Assembly (NCBI GenBank): GCA_025612245.1
Contig: JAAXKQ010000003.1
Location: 62,001-126,000 of the forward strand
Direction: 5' to 3'
Length of the DNA: 64,000 bases
DNA from: Ignavibacteria bacterium
GTDB lineage: Bacteria; Bacteroidota; Ignavibacteria; Ignavibacteriales; SURF-24
In this document: one piece after another, positions 18,570 to 26,914 of the stretch
Position numbering within the stretch: position 1 is the stretch's first letter
Layout: every line of letters begins with the position of its first letter
Made by a program: the position numbers and the translations under genes
The notes under the pieces: model-generated
The model's input: only the letters and a program-made list of their open reading frames with translations
Databases searched by the model: none
Told to the model about the DNA's origin: nothing

Positions 18570-20977
18570 CTGGTCCCTCTAAACTCTGCATTTAGTTGTT
18601 TAATTACAGCTTCAACAGCACGGTTGAAATCCTTATCGACCTCCTCGTCCTTTAAGGTCCTGTTTTCGTCGTAATATTCGAGCGAAAACGCCATGCTTCT
18701 TTTATCAGGCCCTAAATTCTTGCTTTCAAAGATATCAAACAGCTCTACATTCTTAAGCAGTCCTGAACTGCTCTTGTAAATAAGACCAACAACTTCCTGG
18801 CCGGTCACTTTTGTGTCGAGAATAAAAGCACAATCCCGCAGAACCTTAGGGAACTTCAAAAGACCGTTAAATCTTTTCTGCGGAACGGGGATGTCTGCCA
18901 ATAAATTCAGGTCAAATTCAAAACAATAAACATCCTGCGATATATCAAACTTCCGGAGCATCTCTTTACTGACTAAACCGCCCCGGCCCACGACCTGATT
19001 TTTATAAGTTTTTGTGAAATTATATTCAAAGTTTTTATTTTCAACTAGATTATATGAATCATCCAAAACATTGTCAAGGCAAATCTTTTCTAGGAAACTG
19101 TTTACGAGCCCCTTCAGGTCGTAAATATCGAACGGCCTTTCCTTCGAATACCACTTGACCGTTTCTGCTTTTCCGCTCACCAGCAACATCATGCCGGGTA
19201 TCTCCGAAAAGTCGCTGAAATCTTTAATCTCCCCGTCGGAGAGTTTATTAAAAATGTGGCCGATTTCAAAAAGCTTAAGGTTCTTTTCACCAACGTTAAG
19301 GTTCTTCGAAACTGCATATAAAGCACCCGGCAGCAGCGAAGTCCTTAAGGCAGCCATATCAGAGCTGAGTGGATTTAACATTTCAACCGGTTTTCCTGTC
19401 AGCTGTGCAATTTCCCTGGACTGGAGTGAATTGCTTATAATTTCATAAAATCCCAGACCATTTGCAATATCCCTGAGCCTGTCGCGGAAAGAAGACTGGT
19501 CAGTTTTTCCGCCAAGTGTGATGGAAATCTTTGAAACAGCAGGAATCTTGTCGTATCCGTTGATCCTTGCGATTTCCTCGATTAGATCTATTTCCCTCTC
19601 CAGGTCGGGCCTGAAGGTAGGAACTTCAAAAGTCATCTCTTCCTGGCCTTCTGCCGAAACAACCTTGAGTCCAAGGTTAAGCAGAATATCTTTTACGTCC
19701 TTTCTGTCTACATCAAAGCCAAGAATTCTTTTTATCTGGTTGAACCGAAGGGTAACAGTCCTGGGTTCAATTTTTTCCGGATAAACGTCAATTGTTCCTG
19801 TAAGGATTTCCCCGCCTCCCAGTTCAGCCATGAGCTGCATTGCCCTGTCGGCAGCATAAGGAGTAACATTAGGATCGGTGCCCCTTTCAAAACGGTACGA
19901 AGCGTCGGTAGACAAAATGAGTGACTTTGCCGTTTTCCTGATTGAAGAAGGATTAAAGTAAGCCGATTCCAGGAGTATATTTTTTGTTTCGGCAGTCACT
20001 TCAGAATTTTCGCCGCCCATAACGCCGGCAATAGCAACCGGTTTTTCTGAGTCGCAGATCATGAGATCCTTTGATGTAAGCCTTCTTTCCTTTGAATCGA
20101 GCGTGGTAAAAGTTTCGCCATCGGAGGCGCGCCTTACGACAACTTTTTGTCCTTCAAGGCGGTCCAGGTCGAAAGAATGCAAAGGCTGGCCAAGTTCATA
20201 GAGTATGAAGTTTGTAACGTCTACAATGTTATTTATTGGCCTTAGGCCAACGCTGGTAAGCTTCTTTTTGAGCCAGGAAGGGGACTCCTTAATGGTCACG
20301 TTTTTAATAAGCCTGGCCGTATACCTTGGACAGTTTGTGGTGTCCTGGACTTCAACGGAAGCATATTTTTCAATTCTTTCAGAGCATTCGGTCAGTTTTA
20401 CTTCAGGTATGGTCATCTTCCTGTTGAATATTGCAGCCAGGTCGCGTGCAACACCTATGTGGCTTAAGGCATCGGGCCTGTTTGGTGTAATGGCAACTTC
20501 AAGTACCACGTCGTCGAGCCCAAGCGCCTCCTTAAGAGGAGTTCCGGGCTCAAGGCTGCTGTCGAGTACCATAATGCCCTGGTGGTTATCGCTAATGCCA
20601 AGTTCGCGTTCGGAGCAGATCATGCCCATAGAAACCTCGCCGCGAAGTTTGGCTTTTGTAATCTTAAAGCCCCCGTTAGGAATAATGGCGCCAATTTTGG
20701 CAAAAGCCACATTCTGCCCTGCTTCCACATTTGGTGCTCCGCAGACGACGTTAAACTCTTCGTCACCCGTTGAAACCGTGCAAACTGAAAGCTTGTCGGC
20801 ATTGGGGTGTTTTTTTCTTTCCTTGACGTAAGCAACAACAATGTTATCGAAGCCGCTGCCTTTTTCCTCAACGTCCTCAACTTCGAGGCCCGAGATAGTA
20901 AGTTTATCGATTATTTCGGCAGTGGCGATGCCTTCAAGATCTACGTATTCTTTTAACCAGTTAAGAGATATTTTCAA
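18566..20977 (-). CDS. pheT: Phenylalanyl-tRNA synthetase beta subunit (TTG start)
   Basis: Forms the alpha2beta2 enzyme with PheS and edits Tyr-tRNA(Phe). The domains run from KISLNWLKEYVDLEG through an EMAP-like tRNA-binding domain (HPNADKLSVCTVSTG), B3/B4, B5 (RFNQIKRILGFDV) and a C-terminal anticodon-binding FDX-ACB domain (FPKVLRDCAFILD). The frame extends to 21022, but family proteins start at KISLNWLKEY. A TTG at 20977 immediately precedes this, with GGAG (20988-20985) 7 nt upstream, so translation likely starts at TTG (803 aa). Confidence 0.95.
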   Translation of the reverse strand: MKISLNWLKEYVDLEGIATAEIIDKLTISGLEVEDVEEKGSGFDNIVVAYVKERKKHPNADKLSVCTVSTGDEEFNVVCGAPNVEAGQNVAFAKIGAIIPNGGFKITKAKLRGEVSMGMICSERELGISDNHQGIMVLDSSLEPGTPLKEALGLDDVVLEVAITPNRPDALSHIGVARDLAAIFNRKMTIPEVKLTECSERIEKYASVEVQDTTNCPRYTARLIKNVTIKESPSWLKKKLTSVGLRPINNIVDVTNFILYELGQPLHSFDLDRLEGQKVVVRRASDGETFTTLDSKERRLTSKDLMICDSEKPVAIAGVMGGENSEVTAETKNILLESAYFNPSSIRKTAKSLILSTDASYRFERGTDPNVTPYAADRAMQLMAELGGGEILTGTIDVYPEKIEPRTVTLRFNQIKRILGFDVDRKDVKDILLNLGLKVVSAEGQEEMTFEVPTFRPDLEREIDLIEEIARINGYDKIPAVSKISITLGGKTDQSSFRDRLRDIANGLGFYEIISNSLQSREIAQLTGKPVEMLNPLSSDMAALRTSLLPGALYAVSKNLNVGEKNLKLFEIGHIFNKLSDGEIKDFSDFSEIPGMMLLVSGKAETVKWYSKERPFDIYDLKGLVNSFLEKICLDNVLDDSYNLVENKNFEYNFTKTYKNQVVGRGGLVSKEMLRKFDISQDVYCFEFDLNLLADIPVPQKRFNGLLKFPKVLRDCAFILDTKVTGQEVVGLIYKSSSGLLKNVELFDIFESKNLGPDKRSMAFSLEYYDENRTLKDEEVDKDFNRAVEAVIKQLNAEFRGTS

Positions 20978-21033
20978 AATAAAACTCCAAATAATTACCA
21001 GCCTGATTTTATGGCAGGCCAATCTTTACAGAC

Positions 21034-22050
21034 TTAAAACTGTTTTAAAAATCTTAAATCGTTTTCAAAATACATTCTGATATCGGGGATATCGTACTTC
21101 AGTATGGCAATTCTTTCAATGCCCATTCCGAAAGCGTATCCGGTGTATTTTTCGGGGTCGTAGCCCACCTCTTTAAAAACATTCGGGTCCACCATGCCGC
21201 AGCCCAGTATTTCGAGCCAGCCGGAGCCTTTGCACATTCTGCAGCCCTTGCCGTGGCACAAAAAGCAGGTAATATCCATTTCTGCGCTTGGTTCGGTAAA
21301 CGGGAAGAAGCTCGGGCGGAAGCGGTACTTAAGGTCACTTCCGTAGAACTGACGCGCAAAAGAGACCAGCGTGCCTTTAAGCTCGGCAAATGTTACGTCG
21401 GTATCTACGTAAAGCCCTTCGACCTGGTGGAACAGGCAGTAACTTCTGGCGCTGATGGCTTCGTTGCGGTAAACCTTGCCTGGCATGATTGCGCGTACCG
21501 GGGGCTCCTGTGAAGTCATCAGCCTCACCTGTACAGGCGAGGTATGCGTCCTTAAAAGGTAGCTTTTATTGACAAAAAAAGTATCCTGCATATCCCTGGC
21601 CGGATGGTCGGGCGGGAAGTTCAGAGCTTCAAAGTTATAGTAATCCGATTCGAGTTCCGGGCCTTCAAATATTGAAAAACCCAAGCCTTTGAAAATAGTT
21701 TTAATTTCGTCAAGGGTCTGGGTTAAAATGTGTTTGCTTCCGAGCTCGGTTTTTCTTCCCGGTAGCGACAGGTCGACTAAAGTATGATCTTTGCCCGAAA
21801 CGGACTCCAGCTTTTCCTTAAGCTCGTCAAATCTCAGTTGAACAGAATTGCGCAGTTCATTTAATGACTTGCCGACGAGTGGCTTATCTTCCCTTGAAAC
21901 GTTCTTCAGGTCGTCGAAGAGTGTAGAAACGATGCCTTTACGGCTCAGGTATTTAACTCTCAGCTCTTCCAGTGATTTTATATCCTGGACTTTCTGGATT
22001 TCTTGGCTGAAGCTTTTATCAGTCTCTTTTATTGTTTGCAGTATATCCAT
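21034..22050 (-). CDS. pheS: Phenylalanyl-tRNA synthetase alpha subunit
   Basis: Catalytic subunit of PheRS. Class II motifs are clear: [30 protein letters not shown] (motif 2) and [14 protein letters not shown] (motif 3). An N-terminal coiled coil binds tRNA. A four-cysteine knuckle ([12 protein letters not shown]) follows AEMDIT and is common in many PheS. ATG 22050 is preferred over a TTG at 22077 because the family begins near MDILQTIKE; no clear Shine-Dalgarno is seen for either. pheT follows after 56 nt. Confidence 0.95.
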   Translation of the reverse strand: MDILQTIKETDKSFSQEIQKVQDIKSLEELRVKYLSRKGIVSTLFDDLKNVSREDKPLVGKSLNELRNSVQLRFDELKEKLESVSGKDHTLVDLSLPGRKTELGSKHILTQTLDEIKTIFKGLGFSIFEGPELESDYYNFEALNFPPDHPARDMQDTFFVNKSYLLRTHTSPVQVRLMTSQEPPVRAIMPGKVYRNEAISARSYCLFHQVEGLYVDTDVTFAELKGTLVSFARQFYGSDLKYRFRPSFFPFTEPSAEMDITCFLCHGKGCRMCKGSGWLEILGCGMVDPNVFKEVGYDPEKYTGYAFGMGIERIAILKYDIPDIRMYFENDLRFLKQF

Positions 22051-22217
22051 ATCATTAAGTTGATGTAGGGACGGCAAATAAACCTTTTAAAACCCAAAAG
22101 CCCGAGAACCGGATTCAAGAAAATTCCCAAATCAGCCTCAGGATTAAAAGCCGGGAATATCAAGTTATGATAATCCTGCCGAGTCTGTGTACCTTAGTTT
22201 ATTGCCGGGCCTGAATA

Positions 22218-22269
22218 CAAAAAAAATACTCCCTGGACTTTCACTTTTCTGTGAAAGAAAGCCAGGGAG
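22218..22269 (-). terminator. Terminator after rplT
   Basis: CTCCCTGG (22229-22236) and CCAGGGAG (22262-22269) enclose a second stem CTTTCAC/GTGAAAG. On the minus strand a run of eight T follows (complement of 22219-22226). It separates the thrS-infC-rpmI-rplT unit from pheST. Confidence 0.9.
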
Positions 22270-22278
22270 GAACAAAAA

Positions 22279-22626
22279 TTAACTAAGACAAATCTTTACT
22301 ACTTCAGAGAAAGCTCCTGGATTTTCAACAGCCATACCTGCCAGCACCTTTCTATTGATATTAATGCCTTTAACGTTCAGGGCATTAATAAGTTTGGAAT
22401 ATGTAGTTCCATTCAATCTGGCGGCAGCATTGATTCTTGCGATCCAAAGTCTTCTGAATGTTCTTTTCTTTAATTTTCTGTCTCCATAAGCATGCTGAAG
22501 GCCTTTTTCAACTGAGTTCTTAGCGATGGTATAGACCTTGCTTCTTGCACCCCAGTAGCCTCTGGCCATACTTAGAATTTTTTTGCGTCTTCTATGTGAA
22601 GCAACTTTATTCTTAGAGCGTGGCAT
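22279..22626 (-). CDS. rplT: 50S ribosomal protein L20
   Basis: L20 binds 23S rRNA early in 50S assembly. The 115-aa sequence has the invariant N-terminus [18 protein letters not shown] and [23 protein letters not shown] precedes the start. In many bacteria L20 represses its own operon by binding an mRNA mimic; no such element was searched here. Last gene of the thrS-infC-rpmI-rplT run. Confidence 0.98.
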   Translation of the reverse strand: MPRSKNKVASHRRRKKILSMARGYWGARSKVYTIAKNSVEKGLQHAYGDRKLKKRTFRRLWIARINAAARLNGTTYSKLINALNVKGININRKVLAGMAVENPGAFSEVVKICLS

Positions 22627-22643
22627 AATTTATCCTTATAACT

Positions 22644-22835
22644 TTATTGAATCATTATTTTGATACGTCTAGTATCAGCTTTCGATGCAACAACCGAATG
22701 TCTTAAGCTGCGTTTTCTTTTGCGGCTCTTAGAAGTCAGAATGTGGCTTTTAAAAGCTTTGTGTCTTTTGACCTTTCCGCCGGCAGTCAGTTTGAATGAT
22801 TTAGCTGCGCCGCGGTTACTTTTCATCTTGGGCAT
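22644..22835 (-). CDS. rpmI: 50S ribosomal protein L35
   Basis: A 63-aa ribosomal protein with the family pattern [20 protein letters not shown] and [15 protein letters not shown]. It is between infC (14 nt upstream) and rplT (17 nt downstream), the standard order. Confidence 0.98.
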   Translation of the reverse strand: MPKMKSNRGAAKSFKLTAGGKVKRHKAFKSHILTSKSRKRKRSLRHSVVASKADTRRIKIMIQ

Positions 22836-22849
22836 ATCGCTTATACCTG

Positions 22850-23395
22850 TTATATATTAGTTTTCTTTTTTGATTTCACTTTCAAAGGAACCAAAATAAC
22901 GTTCATAGCCTTGCCTTCGAATTTCATTTCAAATTCAGGTTTGGCAACGTCTTCCATTTTCGCAATAAAATCTTTCAGCAGGTTTTCGCCGTGCACCGTA
23001 TAGGCAAGTTCCCTGCCCTTAAAGATAACGGAAACCTTCACCTTATTGCCTTCCTCGATGAAGTTTCTTGCGTGGCGCACCTTAAATTCAAAATCGTGAG
23101 TATCGGTATTAGGATGAAGTCTTATTTCCTTTAATATCGACACCTGCTGATTTTTCTTCTGTGTCTTTTCTTTTTTCTGAATTTCGTAAACAAACTTGCC
23201 GTAATCGACAATTTTGCAAACCGGGGGATCTGCCTGCGGAGCAATCTCCACCAGATCGAGCCCTTTTTCCTGGGCCGCCCTCAGGGCATCCCTTCCTGAT
23301 AAAATACCTAATTGACTGCCATCCGAGTCTATCAGACGGACCTTAGGGACCCTGATTTCCTCGTTTACGCGGTGTTTCAATGTTTTTTGAGAGAT
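22850..23395 (-). CDS. infC: Translation initiation factor IF-3 (apparent AUC start)
   Basis: IF-3 proofreads start-codon choice on the 30S subunit. The protein has the N-domain signature [16 protein letters not shown] and the C-domain ([35 protein letters not shown]). There is no ATG at the start. A TTG at 23380 is in frame but is 20 nt from any Shine-Dalgarno. An in-frame ATC at 23395 is 5 nt from AGAGGT (23406-23401) and adds SQKTL before KHRVNEE, fitting the usual N-terminal length. A rare start codon (AUU in E. coli) is the known basis of infC autoregulation. It starts 17 nt after thrS. Confidence 0.93.
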   Translation of the reverse strand: MSQKTLKHRVNEEIRVPKVRLIDSDGSQLGILSGRDALRAAQEKGLDLVEIAPQADPPVCKIVDYGKFVYEIQKKEKTQKKNQQVSILKEIRLHPNTDTHDFEFKVRHARNFIEEGNKVKVSVIFKGRELAYTVHGENLLKDFIAKMEDVAKPEFEMKFEGKAMNVILVPLKVKSKKKTNI

Positions 23396-23400
23396 ATTTG

Positions 23401-23406
23401 ACCTCT
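23401..23406 (-). promoter_or_regulatory. Shine-Dalgarno that fixes the infC AUC start
   Basis: AGAGGT on the minus strand, between the thrS stop (23415-23413) and ATC at 23395. The spacing is 5 nt to ATC and 20 nt to the alternative TTG. Confidence 0.6.
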
Positions 23407-23412
23407 TTGTTG

Positions 23413-25338
23413 TTATTGTTTTTTTGATAAAATTTCGTCAAGAATTTTAGCTCTGAATTCATCCAGTGCCATGCTGCCCAGGTCGCCTGTCTTATGTTTT
23501 CTTACAGAGACCATGTTTGACTGGGCTTCTTTCTCACCTACAATCAACATATAAGGAACCTTTTTGGTTTCCCAATCCCTGATTTTATAGCCAATCTTTT
23601 CATTTCTCTTGTCGAGTTCAACCCTGACGTCGTAATTTTTCAATTCGTCGGCCACATTCTTAGCATAATCGTAAAAATTCTGCGAAATCGGAACAACAGC
23701 CACCTGTGTCGGAGCGAGCCATATCGGGAAAGCTCCGCCATAGTGCTCAATCAAAACTCCCATAAAGCGCTCAATGGAACCGAGCAAAGCCCTGTGTATC
23801 ATAAACGGGGTATGTTCCTTTCCATCCTCGCCAATATACTTCATACCAAATCTAGCGGGCATATTAAAATCGAACTGGATCGTGCTCATCTGCCATTCGC
23901 GGTTAAGAGCGTCTTTGATTTTGATATCGATTTTAGGTCCGTAGAAAGCGCCGCCGCCTTCATCAATTTTGTAATTGAGTCCTTCCCTCTTCATAGCCGA
24001 TTCCAACGAGCGTGTAGCTCTATCCCATAGGGCGTCGTCGCCGACGGATTTTTCAGGCTTGGTTGAAAGGTAGAATTCCATTTTTTCAAAGCCGAAAGAG
24101 CGCCACATAAACATAGAGAAGCGCAGGACCTCAATAATTTCATCTTCCATCTGCTCCTCGGCGCAGAAAAGATGAGCGTCATCCTGTGTAAAGCCTCTTA
24201 CTCTGAGCAGCCCGTGCAGAACGCCGCTTTTTTCGTAGCGGTAAACCGTACCGAGCTCGGCCCACCTGAATGGCAGGTCGCGGTAAGAGCGCAGGCGCGA
24301 CATGTAAACCATGATATGGAAAGGACAGTTCATAGGCTTGACATAATAGTCGAGCTCGTCTACTTTCATCGGGGAATACATGCTTTCCTTGTAAAAGCCA
24401 AGGTGACCGCTGGTTTCCCAGAGCCAGCTTTTACCCACGTGCGGGGTATAAAGAATATCGTAGCCGTTATTTAAGTGGGCTTTTCTCCAGAAGTTTTCGA
24501 TTTCCAGGCGGAGTCTGGCGCCTTTAGGGTGCCAGTAAACGAGGCCGGGGCCGGCTTCTTCGTGCAGGCTGAACAGGTCAAGTTCGCGTCCCAGCTTGCG
24601 GTGGTCCCTTTTCTTAGCCTCTTCGAGGAAAACGAGGTAGTCTTCGAGCATTTTTTTCTTTGGGAAAGAAATGCCGTAGATTCTCTGGAGCTGTTTATTA
24701 TGCTCATCGCCTCTCCAGTAAGAGCCGGAGACGGTAAGGAGCCTTACAAATTTAATTTTTCCAGTAGAAGGAAGGTGCGGACCCGTACAAAGGTCGGTAA
24801 ACTCGCCTTCCTTATAAATGCTTATAACCTCCGAACTCTCGTCGAGTTCGTTGAGGATTTCGACCTTATAGGGGTCGCCTTTTCTCTCAAAAAACTTTAA
24901 TGCGTCGTTTTTGCTAAGTTCCTCTCTCTGGAAGGGGTTATTCTGCTGAGAGATCTCCGACATGCGTTTTTCGATCTTTCTGAGGTCCTCTTCAGTAATT
25001 GGGGAATTAACGTCGACGTCGTAGTAGAATCCCGAGTCGATAGCGGGGCCGACGCCGAACTTAGCTTCCGGATAGAGGGAAGTAATGGCGTGGGCCATGA
25101 GGTGCGAAGTTGAATGCCAGTAAGCCTCTTTGCCCTTTTCGTCATCAAAGGTATAAAGCCTGAGAGTAACGTCGTTCAATAAAGGGGTAGACAGATCCCT
25201 CTCATGGCCGTTTACTTCGGCAACCAGAGCATCCTCAGCCAGTTTTCTGGAAATGGACTCTGCGACCTGATAAGGGGTAACTCCCTTATCGAATTCCTTT
25301 ACGCTTCCGTCGGGAAAGCTAACCTTGATTTTTTCCAT
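23413..25338 (-). CDS. thrS: Threonyl-tRNA synthetase
   Basis: Charges tRNA(Thr). The 641-aa protein has an N-terminal TGS domain (KVSFPDGSVKEFDKGVTPYQ), the editing domain (HSTSHLMAHAI, CTGPHLPSTG), the class II core (KPMNCPFHIMVY with the zinc cysteine; RVRGFTQDDAHLFC) and an anticodon-binding domain (VAVVPISQNFYDYA). The start is only about 15 nt beyond the T-run of the tRNA-Val terminator, leaving no room for its own promoter; expression may depend on read-through. Confidence 0.97.
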   Translation of the reverse strand: MEKIKVSFPDGSVKEFDKGVTPYQVAESISRKLAEDALVAEVNGHERDLSTPLLNDVTLRLYTFDDEKGKEAYWHSTSHLMAHAITSLYPEAKFGVGPAIDSGFYYDVDVNSPITEEDLRKIEKRMSEISQQNNPFQREELSKNDALKFFERKGDPYKVEILNELDESSEVISIYKEGEFTDLCTGPHLPSTGKIKFVRLLTVSGSYWRGDEHNKQLQRIYGISFPKKKMLEDYLVFLEEAKKRDHRKLGRELDLFSLHEEAGPGLVYWHPKGARLRLEIENFWRKAHLNNGYDILYTPHVGKSWLWETSGHLGFYKESMYSPMKVDELDYYVKPMNCPFHIMVYMSRLRSYRDLPFRWAELGTVYRYEKSGVLHGLLRVRGFTQDDAHLFCAEEQMEDEIIEVLRFSMFMWRSFGFEKMEFYLSTKPEKSVGDDALWDRATRSLESAMKREGLNYKIDEGGGAFYGPKIDIKIKDALNREWQMSTIQFDFNMPARFGMKYIGEDGKEHTPFMIHRALLGSIERFMGVLIEHYGGAFPIWLAPTQVAVVPISQNFYDYAKNVADELKNYDVRVELDKRNEKIGYKIRDWETKKVPYMLIVGEKEAQSNMVSVRKHKTGDLGSMALDEFRAKILDEILSKKQ

Positions 25339-25352
25339 AATACACTTCTTTT

Positions 25353-25377
25353 TAAAAAAAAACGGAGCGAACTCCGG
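25353..25377 (-). terminator. Terminator or attenuator between tRNA-Val and thrS
   Basis: On the minus strand CGGAG-TTCG-CTCCG (25376-25363) forms a 5-bp stem closed by a stable UUCG tetraloop, followed by nine T (complement of 25354-25362). It lies between the tRNA-Val 3' end and the thrS start. Confidence 0.8.
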
Positions 25378-25386
25378 TTTCTTAAG

Positions 25387-25460
25387 TGGGTTCTAGAGGA
25401 GTCGAACCTCTGACCTTCTGCACGTCAAGCAGACGCTCTAACCAACTGAGCTAAGAACCC
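25387..25460 (-). tRNA. tRNA-Val (anticodon GAC)
   Basis: A 74-nt cloverleaf on the minus strand: acceptor GGGTTCT/AGAACCC, D-arm AGCTCAGTTGGTTAGAGC, anticodon loop TTGACGT in stem TCTGC/GCAGA, T-loop GGTTCGACTCC. The discriminator is A and CCA is not encoded. Confidence 0.95.
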
Positions 25461-25523
25461 AGACCGACAAAGGACTCCAACTGATTGGCCTCTTGTCAGG
25501 AGGATCAGTTCCAATTATTTGTG

Positions 25524-25609
25524 TACCGAGGGCCGGAGTCGAACCGGCACGGGAATAAATTCCCACAGGATTTTAAGTCCTGTGCGTCTACCAATTCCGC
25601 CACCCCGGC
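25524..25609 (-). tRNA. tRNA-Leu (anticodon TAA)
   Basis: An 86-nt class II tRNA on the minus strand: 5' GCCGGGGTGGCGGAATTGG, anticodon loop CTTAAAA, a long variable arm (TGGGAATTTATTCCCG) and T-loop GGTTCGACTCC. It lies 63 nt upstream of tRNA-Val and is probably cotranscribed with it. Confidence 0.95.
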
Positions 25610-25626
25610 AAAAATGAATTGGAATA

Positions 25627-25657
25627 CAAATATATAATTTTGCAGAAAATTATGCAA
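25627..25657 (-). promoter_or_regulatory. Promoter of tRNA-Leu/tRNA-Val
   Basis: On the minus strand TTG (25657-25655) and TATATTTG (25634-25627) are 20 nt apart. This is the TTG-N20-TAnnTTTG pattern of Bacteroidota housekeeping promoters. The -7 box ends 17 nt before the tRNA-Leu 5' end. Confidence 0.7.
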
Positions 25658-25897
25658 GAACTTTTAATCCGAACCTTCAAAAGGGCGCATTTTTCAGCTT
25701 CCGAAGGAGGAAAATTAGCCGGTTCGGATTTACGGGGGAAAGCATTTCTCCCCTGCTTTTCAAGAGCCGCGGAAAGATTCGCCCCGGAGGCTGAAAAAAC
25801 AGACCGGGGGAACGGAGAAAACCGTCAGCTCAAGAATATAAATATACGCATTAAAACGTGAAATGTCAGGCAAAAATAAAAAATCCGCAAGAAATTA

Positions 25898-25928
25898 TTG
25901 CAAAAAAGATCATTAAGTGTTATCTTTG
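25898..25928 (+). promoter_or_regulatory. Promoter of the CAT tRNA
   Basis: TTG (25898-25900) and TATCTTTG (25921-25928) are separated by 20 nt. Both this promoter and the tRNA-Leu one read TTGCA at the -33 element. The tRNA begins 12 nt after the box. Confidence 0.7.
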
Positions 25929-25940
25929 TATTGTTCGAAA

Positions 25941-26014
25941 GGGCCCATAGCTCAGTTGGTTAGAGCATCTGACTCATAATCAGAGGGTCGGTGGTTCAAG
26001 CCCATCTGGGCCCA
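25941..26014 (+). tRNA. tRNA with anticodon CAT (elongator Met, or Ile2 if lysidine-modified)
   Basis: A 74-nt cloverleaf: acceptor GGGCCCA/TGGGCCC, D-arm AGCTCAGTTGGTTAGAGC, anticodon loop CTCATAA in stem TCTGA/TCAGA, T-arm GGTGGTTCAAGCCC. The initiator features are absent. Sequence alone does not settle Met versus k2C-modified Ile. Its 3' half is duplicated at 29269-29314, making it the likely integration target of the adjacent island. Confidence 0.93.
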
Positions 26015-26015
26015 C
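25970..26015 (+). repeat. Putative attachment site, copy 1 (inside the tRNA)
   Basis: 46 bp covering the anticodon loop to one base past the tRNA 3' end. It matches 29269-29314 at 44 of 46 positions in the same orientation; the differences are in the T-arm. The crossover region of tyrosine-recombinase elements usually lies in this part of a tRNA. Confidence 0.75.
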
Positions 26016-26055
26016 AAAAAGCCTTGATTTCGTTAAGATTTCGAGGCTTTTCCTT
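26016..26055 (+). terminator. Terminator after the CAT tRNA
   Basis: AAAAGCCTT and GAGGCTTTT form the stem of a hairpin followed by CCTTTTTT. It starts 2 nt after the tRNA. Confidence 0.8.
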
Positions 26056-26176
26056 TTTTAAACTCCCCTATTCCTGTAATTCCTTTGGCACAATTCCAGG
26101 CACAGTTAAGATATTTTCTTTGAAATCGGAATTCTAATTGAAAACTGCTGATGAAATCGCATTCCAAAGTACTTTT

Positions 26177-26809
26177 CTAATTGTCTGGTTGATTTTCCTT
26201 GTCTAAGTAGATTAAACTATGGGTCAATGGAGTTTCATCAAATGTATAAGACAGACTTAAATTCAGGAATCCCTTGTCTTTATCTTTAAGATATCCCTTC
26301 ATTAAAGGGGAGCTGCAGTCACAAAGAATTTTGATGTTATAATTTGAGTATGCGAAACCGAATATAAATTCCGAATACACTTTTGAGGGACTTTGAAACA
26401 TATAATAGTCAGTATTAAAGCCGAGCCTTAGTCTAAGGTTATCTTTATACAGATACGGTTCAAGCTTAGCATTAGGCAGTTCCTGAAGCAGCACCAGTGC
26501 CATCATAAAGGGAACATTTAGAGGAGAACGTTTTGGAGCTGCCAGGTTTACAATTTTTGCAATCGGCCAAATCAAGGAATTTGCCGAAACAAAATATTTC
26601 TCCTTATTATCAAGATCCCGAATTACTGAAGTAGACAGATTGGGCACATATATTTCCATATATGGTGATTCATGAGCATCAGAAAGGCCAAACGTCATTC
26701 TATAATTATTTTGCCTGTTAAATGATGAACCAAACATCAGGGTCATACCATCTTGTGCAGTTAAAGAAGTTGCAAGAGTAAGGACAAGCAAAACAATATA
26801 CTTTTTCAT
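26177..26809 (-). CDS. Secreted protein of unknown function
   Basis: A 210-aa protein with a clear signal peptide (MKKYIVLLVLTLATSLTAQ). The mature part alternates aromatic and polar residues (LRLRLGFNTDYYMFQ, FIFGFAYSNYNIKILCD, FLNLSLSYTFDETPL), which suggests an outer-membrane or beta-rich fold. It has two close cysteines (CDCSS) in the last third. I do not recognise the family. It is the first gene inside the tRNA island, next to the IS3 remnant. Confidence 0.6.
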   Translation of the reverse strand: MKKYIVLLVLTLATSLTAQDGMTLMFGSSFNRQNNYRMTFGLSDAHESPYMEIYVPNLSTSVIRDLDNKEKYFVSANSLIWPIAKIVNLAAPKRSPLNVPFMMALVLLQELPNAKLEPYLYKDNLRLRLGFNTDYYMFQSPSKVYSEFIFGFAYSNYNIKILCDCSSPLMKGYLKDKDKGFLNLSLSYTFDETPLTHSLIYLDKENQPDN

Positions 26810-26914
26810 GTTTTAGCCACTCATGTTAGCAGTAAAATGAATTAAACGGGCAAAATCTTTTGTTATTCTAATTCATATTTAGAAGGTTATGGTTAAGCTC
26901 AGTTGGATACATAA

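Larger units (their letters stand above)
25610..25940. other. Intergenic region between divergent tRNA transcripts
   Basis: It holds one promoter on each strand (described separately). The middle (about 25660-25890) has open frames, but their composition is not protein-like and there is no ribosome-binding site, so no gene is called. Confidence 0.6.

Noticed and set aside
25619-25861. 80-aa plus-strand frame between the tRNA genes
   Set aside because: It overlaps the tRNA-Leu promoter, has no ribosome-binding site, and its composition is not protein-like.
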